The translations under genes were made by a program, and so were the position numbers. Of a stretch of 47,097 bases of DNA, positions 41,266-47,097 are shown in pieces. The DNA comes from Eutrophocola sp963925675. GTDB lineage: Bacteria > Pseudomonadota > Gammaproteobacteria > Pseudomonadales > Pseudohongiellaceae. The first letter of the stretch is position 1; each line of letters opens with the position of its first letter. Location of the stretch: assembly GCA_963925675.1 (NCBI GenBank), contig CAWUSW010000046.1, positions 1 to 47,097 of the forward strand. The letters are read 5' to 3'. The notes below the pieces were generated by a model. It did not search any database, had not been told where the DNA came from, and worked only from the letters and a program-made list of their open reading frames with translations.

Positions 41266-42816
41266 ATGAACTCAATCGAACTCAGTTTATTTGTCTCCCG
41301 CATGGAAGCCGTTTGCGATGAAATGGGTGTAGTGCTGCAACGCACGGCTTTTTCACCCAATATCAAGGATCGCCTGGATTTCTCCTGCGCCTTGTTTGAT
41401 AAGCAAGGGCTTCTTTGCGCGCAAGCTGCACATATTCCAGTGCACCTGGGCAGTATGGCCTTTGCAATGGCCGATATAGTAGGGCGTTTCGAATGGGCAT
41501 CCGGTGATGTGCTGGTCTTGAACGACCCCTATCTTGGCGGGACGCATTTACCGGATGTGACTATTGTTGCCCCGGTATTTGTGGATGGAGAGCTGGCGGC
41601 TTTTGCCGTGAATCGCGCGCATCATGCCAACATAGGTTCAGACTCACCTGGCTCAATGCCAATCACCAGCAAGCTGGAAGAAGAAGGCATCATTATTTCT
41701 CCGCAACTATTAATAAAACAGGGTGAGCTGAATCAAACTGTCTGGCAAGCACTGGCGTCAGTGCATGGGCAGAAAAATGCACGCAGTCTCAATGGCGATT
41801 TTGCCGCTCAGGTTAGTTCAGTGCGCACCGGTGTATTAAGAATGCAGGAATTGATCAGTGAACTGGGATTAGTGCTTTATATAGAAGGACTGGTTGAGCT
41901 CAATGAGTACGGCAAACGTGTTGCCCATGCTTGTCTGGATGACATTCCAGAGGGGTGTTTCGAATTTGAAGATTTAATGGATGATGACGGGCTTGGTAAA
42001 AAAGATATTCCGATCAGGGTAAGCCTGAAGATTAGTAAACGAGCTATAGTAGTGGACTTTGCAGGCACCAGTGATCAGGTCGCCGGCAATATTAACTGCC
42101 CATTGCCAGTCGTTGCTGCCGCTGTCTATTATGTGTTTCGCTGTCTCATGCCCAGCTACGCACCAGCCTGTGCTGGACTGTTCAGCCCCATCGAAATAAA
42201 AGCACCATCAGGCTCGCTGGTGAATGCATGCCATCCAGCCGCGGTTGCGGCTGGTAATGTGGAAACCTCAACACGCATTGTCGATGTGGTTCTGGGCGCA
42301 CTGGAAAAAGCCTTGCCAGAGAGAATTCCGGCAGCCAGCCAGGGCAGTATGAATAATATAGCCATGGGACACAGGGGGCAGGCCGGGGCAAATGACGGTT
42401 GGGATTATTATGAGACTTTAGCTGGAGGGCATGGCGCAGGGCCAAATTTTGACGGACTCAGTGCCAGGCATTCTCATATGACCAATACGCTAAACACACC
42501 GGTAGAAAGTCTTGAAATGCACTTCCCTATTCGCGTCAAGCGCTATGCAATCAGGGACAACAGCGGCGGTAAAGGGCTTCATCAGGGCGGGGATGGGCTG
42601 GTGCGGGAATATGAATTCCTGGCTCCGGCTCAACTTAGTCTGCTTACTGAGCGGCGTACTCATGCTCCCTGGGGATTGCAGGGGGGTGAGTTAGGAAAGC
42701 CAGGAGAGAACTTTTTAAATGGTAAAGCATTACCCGGTAAAGTCTCTTTGTTTGTTGATAGCAACGATATATTGACCATCACTACCCCGGGAGGGGGAGC
42801 TTGGGGCAAGCAGTAA
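41266..42816 (+). CDS. Hydantoinase B / oxoprolinase family subunit (HyuB-like)
   Basis: The ATG at 41266 is preferred; an in-frame GTG at 41215 would only translate the heptad repeats into an ETWDLRLLYN extension. The 516-residue protein has the HyuB pattern: MEAVCDEMGVVLQRTAFSPNIKDRLDFSCALFD, HIPVHLGSMAFAM, LVLNDPYLGGTHLPDV, VDFAGTSDQVAGNINCP, GNVETSTRIVDVV and the C-terminal ITTPGGGAWG. HyuB works with HyuA in ATP-dependent opening of hydantoin or oxoproline-like rings. No HyuA gene is adjacent, which is unusual. A specific substrate cannot be named. Confidence 0.85.
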   Translation: MNSIELSLFVSRMEAVCDEMGVVLQRTAFSPNIKDRLDFSCALFDKQGLLCAQAAHIPVHLGSMAFAMADIVGRFEWASGDVLVLNDPYLGGTHLPDVTIVAPVFVDGELAAFAVNRAHHANIGSDSPGSMPITSKLEEEGIIISPQLLIKQGELNQTVWQALASVHGQKNARSLNGDFAAQVSSVRTGVLRMQELISELGLVLYIEGLVELNEYGKRVAHACLDDIPEGCFEFEDLMDDDGLGKKDIPIRVSLKISKRAIVVDFAGTSDQVAGNINCPLPVVAAAVYYVFRCLMPSYAPACAGLFSPIEIKAPSGSLVNACHPAAVAAGNVETSTRIVDVVLGALEKALPERIPAASQGSMNNIAMGHRGQAGANDGWDYYETLAGGHGAGPNFDGLSARHSHMTNTLNTPVESLEMHFPIRVKRYAIRDNSGGKGLHQGGDGLVREYEFLAPAQLSLLTERRTHAPWGLQGGELGKPGENFLNGKALPGKVSLFVDSNDILTITTPGGGAWGKQ

Positions 42817-42947
42817 AACCTTAGCAAATAAAGGGTTTTACATGACAAATTGGTGTCGTATTTTCCTGCGCCGGTCATTGAAATCGGGTAAAATGCACCC
42901 ACTAAAGCTATTCATCTAACTTTCATTTATCTATTTCAGGATTATCC

Positions 42948-43307
42948 ATGAGCAGCGAAGCATCCATTGAAGGCATCATCAAAGACCAAATCAACAACAA
43001 TCCCATCATTCTTTATATGAAGGGTAATCCTAATGCGCCACAGTGCGGCTTCTCAGCACAGTCTACCCAGATGCTGATGGCCTGCGGCCAGAAATTTGCC
43101 TATGTGGATATTCTCAGCAATCCTGATATCCGTGCCAATCTGCCAAAAGTTTCCGACTGGCCAACCTTTCCGCAGCTGTTTGTTGATGGAGAGCTTGTCG
43201 GTGGCTGTGACATCATGACCGATATGTACGAGAAAGGTGAACTGAAAATCTTGCTGGATGAATCTGCAGCCAAGCGTGGAGAAGCGCAGGAAGAAAGCGA
43301 AGGTTAA
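42948..43307 (+). CDS. grxD: Monothiol glutaredoxin Grx4
   Basis: The 119-residue protein has the active site CGFS (Cys33) in MKGNPNAPQCGFSAQSTQ, the glutathione-binding WPTFPQLFVDGELVGGCDI, and the family length. Monothiol glutaredoxins carry [2Fe-2S] clusters with glutathione and BolA and work in iron-sulfur delivery and iron sensing. It is a single gene ending at a strong terminator. The next gene is preceded by a Fur box. Confidence 0.95.
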   Translation: MSSEASIEGIIKDQINNNPIILYMKGNPNAPQCGFSAQSTQMLMACGQKFAYVDILSNPDIRANLPKVSDWPTFPQLFVDGELVGGCDIMTDMYEKGELKILLDESAAKRGEAQEESEG

Positions 43308-43349
43308 ATTACTTCATTAAAAAGTTTTAAATAATATTGAATAAAATAT

Positions 43350-43381
43350 AGGCCGGGCTGGGTACTCATCCCGGCCTTTTT
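43350..43381 (+). terminator. Rho-independent terminator of grxD
   Basis: GGCCGGG (43351-43357) pairs with CCCGGCC (43370-43376), followed by five T residues. It lies 43 bases after the grxD stop. Confidence 0.85.
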
Positions 43382-43423
43382 GTGTCCCGGTAAAATAAGC
43401 AAAAATATAATGATAATGCTGTT

Positions 43424-43442
43424 GATAATGATTCTCATTAAT
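43424..43442. promoter_or_regulatory. Fur box upstream of the TonB-dependent receptor
   Basis: GATAATGATTCTCATTAAT matches the Fur consensus GATAATGATAATCATTATC at about 15 of 19 positions. It is 65 bases upstream of the receptor start and is followed by an AT-rich palindrome (TTAATATTAATAT). Iron repression of the receptor is inferred. Confidence 0.7.
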
Positions 43443-43506
43443 ATTAATATGATTCCAGCTAATTTGATATCAAGTTATGTCCGTAAATCTGGAGTTGTAA
43501 AAGCTA

Positions 43507-45732
43507 ATGCAAGTCAAATTGGTTTCCCGTTTCCTCCTGTCCGTAACAATTGCCGGGGCATTGCCTGCATTGGCACAAAACATATCAACTCCTGTTTTTG
43601 AAGAAATCCTGATTACTGGTGGTAGAGAACGTATTGAGCGTTTGCCAGGTTCTGCGCATTATATCGATAGTGATCAACTGGCAACATTTGCCTATTCTGA
43701 TGTTCAACGCATTGCCCGGGAAATCCCCGGGGTGTCTATCCAGTTGGAAGACGGCTATGGACTCAGGCCCAATATCAGTATTCGTGGAGTAGCCACTGAA
43801 CGTTCCAGTCGCATAACCCTGCTGGAAGATAATGTATTGATAGCACCGGCACCCTATGCGGCATCATCTGCCTATTACTTCCCCACAGCTGGTCGTTTCG
43901 CGGGTTTTGAAGTAGTTAAAGGACCTGCAGCTATTACCCAGGGTCCTTATACTATCGGTGGTGCACTAAACATGATTTCGACACCGATTCCACGTATAGC
44001 CCTGGGTACGCTTCTTGTTGAAGGGGGAGATGATTCAAGCTACCGGGTGCATGTCACCTATGGTGGCTACAATACAGAAGGTTTTGGTTTTCTGGTGGAA
44101 ACGCACCAATGGCAGTCTGATGGCTTCCAAACTATTGATCGTAGCAATAATAATACGGGTCTGGATGTAGAGGACTACACGGTGAAACTTGCCTGGGCGC
44201 CAGAGGATTCTCGCCACAAGGTGGAGTTGAAACTGCAACTTGCTCAGCAGGATTCAAATCAGAGCTATCTTGGTCTGACCGACGTGGATTTTGCAGCAGA
44301 TGCCTATCGTCGCTATGGCATCTCTGATCTGGACAATATTAATACTGAGCATGAGCAGGTAATCCTGCGCTATGAATTTAATGCCACTGAAAATCTCCGT
44401 CTCAGTGCAACAGCATACAATAATGAGCATGCCCGCAATTGGTATAAGACTGAAGGGCTTGATCTGGATGGCAGTGATGATGCTGATGCTTTAAGCCGGG
44501 TTGGCTGGGGCAATATAATCAATGATATCAATCAGGGTGATAGCCGGGGTGGTTTCACAAGTGATCAATTGCAGTCCATTCTTGATGGCACACTTGACAC
44601 ACCCGTCGGCAGTATTGATGTGCGTGCCAACGACCGCAAATATTTTTCCAGAGGAATTCAATTTGGTTTGAATCTGGAAGGTAGCATGGGTGCCAGTTCT
44701 CACAGTTTGCAGGCAGGAGTGCGTTTGCATCGTGATGAAGAAGATCGTTTGCAATATGATTCTTCATACCAGCAGTTAAATGGTGCTCTTGTGTTAAATG
44801 ATGTGGGTGCGCTGGGTGCTGCCGGAAACAGAATTCAGGATGCCCAGGCCTTGGCAGTTCATATTTATGATCGCATCGAATGGGGGAACTGGTTGTTTAC
44901 TCCTGGTTTGCGATATGAAGATATTGAACTTAGTCGCATGCGTTTTAATGGCGGGGTGCAGCGTGACTTTCGCGATGGGCGCGAAAATAATGTGCAAGTA
45001 TGGTTGCCAGGGATTGGTGCCAGCTACAGTGTTAATGAAAGCCTGACAGTTTTGGGCGGTGTGCATAAAGGGTTTACTACACCATCTAATTCACCGGGCG
45101 TAGAAGAAGAGCAAGCCATTAATTATGAAATGGGATTTCGCTTTACCAATGATTATATCAGCACAGAAGCCATCTGGTTCCATAGCGATTATGAAAACCT
45201 GCTTGGTGTTTGCACCGCCTCTTCAGGAACAGATTGTGTTATCGGCGATGCCTTTAACGGCGACGCTGCCACTGTAAACGGCCTGGAATTTCTGCTGAGT
45301 GCTGATTTAAGCCAGTCAACTGATATCTCTATACCCTTGATGCTGACTTATACCTGGATCGATGGTGAGTTCGATACTGATGTAGCTGATACGGCGTTTT
45401 TTGGTGATGTCAGTGCTGGTGATCCAATTCCCTATATTCCTGAAAACCAGTATCGCCTCTCACTGGGCTATGAAACCATGATCTGGGGACTGACTCTAAG
45501 CGCCAATTATGTTGCTAGTGTTTGCGTCAGGGCTTCCTGTACCCTTGCAGAACAAACGGATAACTCCCTGACAGTAGATGTCTCGGCTAACTACCAATTG
45601 AACGACCGGCTTAATATCTTTGCCCGTGTGGAAAATCTTGGCGATGAGAATGATATATTGGGACGTCATCCCTATGGGGCAAGACCCAACAAGGCGCGCA
45701 CTGCGGCAATGGGTGCCAGAATGCGCTTCTGA
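43507..45732 (+). CDS. TonB-dependent outer-membrane receptor, FecA-like
   Basis: The 741-residue protein has a signal peptide (LLSVTIAGALPALA, cut before QNIS) and a TonB box FEEILITGG. The plug domain follows (VQRIAREIPGVSIQ, LRPNISIRGVATERSSRITLLEDNVLIAPAPYAASSAYYFPTAGRFAGFEVVKGPAAITQGPYTIGGALNM), then a 22-strand-type barrel ending in Arg-Phe. The ERSSRITLLEDxVLIAPAPYAA segment is typical of FecA-type receptors, but there is no long N-terminal signalling domain. It probably takes up a ferric siderophore or citrate. The Fur box upstream supports an iron role. A terminator follows. Confidence 0.9.
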   Translation: MQVKLVSRFLLSVTIAGALPALAQNISTPVFEEILITGGRERIERLPGSAHYIDSDQLATFAYSDVQRIAREIPGVSIQLEDGYGLRPNISIRGVATERSSRITLLEDNVLIAPAPYAASSAYYFPTAGRFAGFEVVKGPAAITQGPYTIGGALNMISTPIPRIALGTLLVEGGDDSSYRVHVTYGGYNTEGFGFLVETHQWQSDGFQTIDRSNNNTGLDVEDYTVKLAWAPEDSRHKVELKLQLAQQDSNQSYLGLTDVDFAADAYRRYGISDLDNINTEHEQVILRYEFNATENLRLSATAYNNEHARNWYKTEGLDLDGSDDADALSRVGWGNIINDINQGDSRGGFTSDQLQSILDGTLDTPVGSIDVRANDRKYFSRGIQFGLNLEGSMGASSHSLQAGVRLHRDEEDRLQYDSSYQQLNGALVLNDVGALGAAGNRIQDAQALAVHIYDRIEWGNWLFTPGLRYEDIELSRMRFNGGVQRDFRDGRENNVQVWLPGIGASYSVNESLTVLGGVHKGFTTPSNSPGVEEEQAINYEMGFRFTNDYISTEAIWFHSDYENLLGVCTASSGTDCVIGDAFNGDAATVNGLEFLLSADLSQSTDISIPLMLTYTWIDGEFDTDVADTAFFGDVSAGDPIPYIPENQYRLSLGYETMIWGLTLSANYVASVCVRASCTLAEQTDNSLTVDVSANYQLNDRLNIFARVENLGDENDILGRHPYGARPNKARTAAMGARMRF

Positions 45733-45787
45733 CAGAGGGCTGCATTGTCATAGTCTGAGCCAGTGCCTTAACGCTTTGCCTAAACAA

Positions 45788-45818
45788 GGCGGGTTACGTA
45801 CAATCCGCCCTTCTTTTT
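45788..45818 (+). terminator. Rho-independent terminator of the receptor gene
   Basis: GGCGGGTT (45788-45795) pairs with AATCCGCC (45802-45809) with one G-U pair, around ACGTAC. TTCTTTTT follows. Confidence 0.8.
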
Positions 45819-45836
45819 CCCCGCTAAAAAATACTT

Positions 45837-46718
45837 ATGTCTGATTCCTCTCGCGGTGTCTGGTACATGGCCTTGGCCACTTTCATATTTGGGCTGATGA
45901 CTGTTTTCGTGAAGCTGGTTCCTGCAATTCCCCCGCTGGAGATAATTTTTTTCCGGGCGCTAGTTGCTGTGGTGCTTAGTTACTGGGGAATCAAGCGGGC
46001 GCGCGTGTCGGTCTGGGGACATAACAAAGGCATGCTCATCCTGCGTGGTGTAGCCGGCGTTACGGCCCTGTCACTGAATTTCTGGTTAATTCAGGAAATT
46101 CCTCTGGCCGCCGCATCCACGCTCACCTATCTGGCACCAATATCTACTACGATTATCGGCATCTGGTTTGTCAAGGAAAAGGTCAGCCCGCTGCAGTTTC
46201 TGTTTTTTGCCATCAGCTTTGCCGGCATTCTGGTGATCCAGGGTTTTGATGCCAGAATTTCATTGTTGCACCTGGGAGTTGGTTTGGTAACCTGCCTGTT
46301 TATGGGCCTGGCTTACAATTGCGTGCGCAAACTTTCTACCAGTGAGCACCCCATGGTTATTATTTTATATTTTCCACTGGTCTGTCTTCCCATTACAGGC
46401 CTGTGGAGCTTGCTGTTCTGGGTACAACCCGAAGGCCTGGAATGGTTTTATCTGTTCATGGTTGGCATTACCAGCCAGGTGGCGCAATATTTTATGACGC
46501 GCTCCTATCAGCTCGCAGAAATCTCTACTGTGTCGATTGTTAATTACACCGGTATTATTTATGCAATCATCATGGGCTATATTATTTTTGGTGAGGGTTT
46601 TAATTTGCTGACCTACCTTGGCATGGCGTTGGTACTGGTGGGTGTAATATTAAATGTGATGTGGAAACAAAGAAGTAAAAAAGCAGTGGTAGCGGATATT
46701 GCCATTGATAGTAATTAA
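45837..46718 (+). CDS. EamA-family (DMT) inner-membrane transporter
   Basis: The 293-residue protein has about ten hydrophobic helices in two EamA repeats: MALATFIFGLMTVFVKLVPAIPPLEIIFFRALVAVVL opens the first and LLHLGVGLVTCLFMGLAYNCVRKLS the second. Typical motifs are PLAAASTLTYLAPISTTIIGIWFVKEKVSPLQ and ISTVSIVNYTGIIYAIIMGYIIFGEG. These are small-molecule exporters or permeases; the substrate is unknown. It starts 18 bases after the receptor terminator, so its promoter may overlap that region. Confidence 0.88.
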   Translation: MSDSSRGVWYMALATFIFGLMTVFVKLVPAIPPLEIIFFRALVAVVLSYWGIKRARVSVWGHNKGMLILRGVAGVTALSLNFWLIQEIPLAAASTLTYLAPISTTIIGIWFVKEKVSPLQFLFFAISFAGILVIQGFDARISLLHLGVGLVTCLFMGLAYNCVRKLSTSEHPMVIILYFPLVCLPITGLWSLLFWVQPEGLEWFYLFMVGITSQVAQYFMTRSYQLAEISTVSIVNYTGIIYAIIMGYIIFGEGFNLLTYLGMALVLVGVILNVMWKQRSKKAVVADIAIDSN

Positions 46719-46778
46719 GTTATCGCAGTTGTACACTTCTGCGATGAATAATAAAAATGAAATTTAAGGGATTAATCG

Positions 46779-47097
46779 ATGACACGCTATGCTCTTATTC
46801 TGATTTCGCTACTTGCTTTTGCCGTTCCAGTATTTGCCCATCACAGCACTGTTGGTATTTTTGAACAGGATCGTACAATTGAAGTGAGAGGGACTATCAC
46901 GGAGATATCCTGGCGCAACCCGCATGGACGGATTTTTCTTGATGTAATTGATGAATCTGGCAATGTCGAGAAATGGGAAGTGGAAACAGCATCGATAAGT
47001 ATTCTGCGTAACCGCGGTGTGAGTTCAGACGTTCTTGCCGTTGGCGATGTGGTCACTGTTGCCGGTCGACCCTCGCGAAGAAGCAGGCCGTTTATGC
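46779..47097 (+). CDS. DUF6152-like exported protein (5' part, cut by window end)
   Basis: An ATG at 46779 preceded by AAGGG opens a frame that runs off the window (106 codons seen). It has a signal peptide (ALILISLLAFAVPVFA) and then HHSTVGIFEQDRTIEVRGTI, TEISWRNPHGRIFLDVIDESG, WEVETASISILRNRGVSSDVLAVGDVVTVAGRP. This fits the DUF6152 pattern (AHHS near the cut site, a V-G-x-V-T strand, NPH, and a closing VGDxVTVxG). Function is unknown; the fold is probably a small beta-barrel in the periplasm. Confidence 0.75.
   Translation, partial: MTRYALILISLLAFAVPVFAHHSTVGIFEQDRTIEVRGTITEISWRNPHGRIFLDVIDESGNVEKWEVETASISILRNRGVSSDVLAVGDVVTVAGRPSRRSRPFM

Noticed and set aside
42812..42838. Terminator after the HyuB gene
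   Set aside because: A TAAAACC/GGTTTTA stem exists but is AT-rich, has a long loop and no following T-run.

Overview
The window is a stretch of chromosome from a gammaproteobacterium, probably a marine or aquatic free-living one. The evidence is a set of single-copy housekeeping genes typical of that class: hisC, prfC, pilU, pyrB, sbcB, dinG, cysC, a Pseudomonas-type nrdA with two ATP-cones, nrdB, argF, argD, grxD, and a holD-like/rimI pair. Base composition is moderate and intergenic DNA is AT-rich. Genus cannot be assigned from the sequence alone; a relative of the OMG/Pseudohongiella-type oligotrophs is only a guess. No rRNA, tRNA, CRISPR, prophage, insertion sequence or transposase gene was seen.

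Layout. 1-7.5 kb: end of a cytochrome c, a PYROXD2-like flavoprotein, a sulfurtransferase, an exported EF-hand protein, a holD-like/rimI pair, hisC and an exported protein of unknown family. 7.7-10 kb: a GAF plus GspE/PilB-type ATPase whose reading frame is broken inside the GAF domain. 10.2-13.7 kb: prfC and an unknown acidic protein, flanked by two small three-helix membrane proteins that look paralogous; a DnaA-box cluster lies in the AT-rich gap. 13.9-16.1 kb: pilU and pyrB. 16.3-22.9 kb: an accessory redox/envelope cluster (FAD monooxygenase, Tat-exported Rieske protein, lipoprotein PQQ dehydrogenase, DUF4159 protein, TonB-C/TPR protein). 23.1-30.3 kb: sbcB, an Nramp-like carrier, an acyltransferase, dinG and a YghU-type GST. 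30.4-38.1 kb, minus strand: cysC, a periplasmic cyclophilin, small proteins, then nrdA-nrdB with a long regulatory region carrying NrdR and DnaA boxes. 38.1-41.0 kb: an argD-argF-ABC ATPase unit. 41.2 kb to the end: a lone HyuB-type hydantoinase subunit, grxD, a Fur-box-preceded TonB-dependent receptor, an EamA transporter and the start of a DUF6152 protein.

The most unusual feature is not a gene. Several intergenic regions (20.5-20.7, 21.46-21.60, 34.26-34.35 and 41.07-41.25 kb, with a trace at 16.17 kb) are built from phase-locked 7-base repeats, mainly of the types AGTNNCA, AAGTGGA, TTGCCTC and TTTTATC. They are often arranged as two inverted arms, and two of the loci also carry GTAG-headed REP-like hairpins. 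Together they look like one family of heptad/REP mosaic elements, reminiscent of the heptanucleotide STRRs known from cyanobacteria, that sit at gene ends. Other points worth checking are the split ATPase gene, the paralogous membrane-protein pair, the inverted repeat covering the dinG ribosome-binding site, and the nrdA control region.
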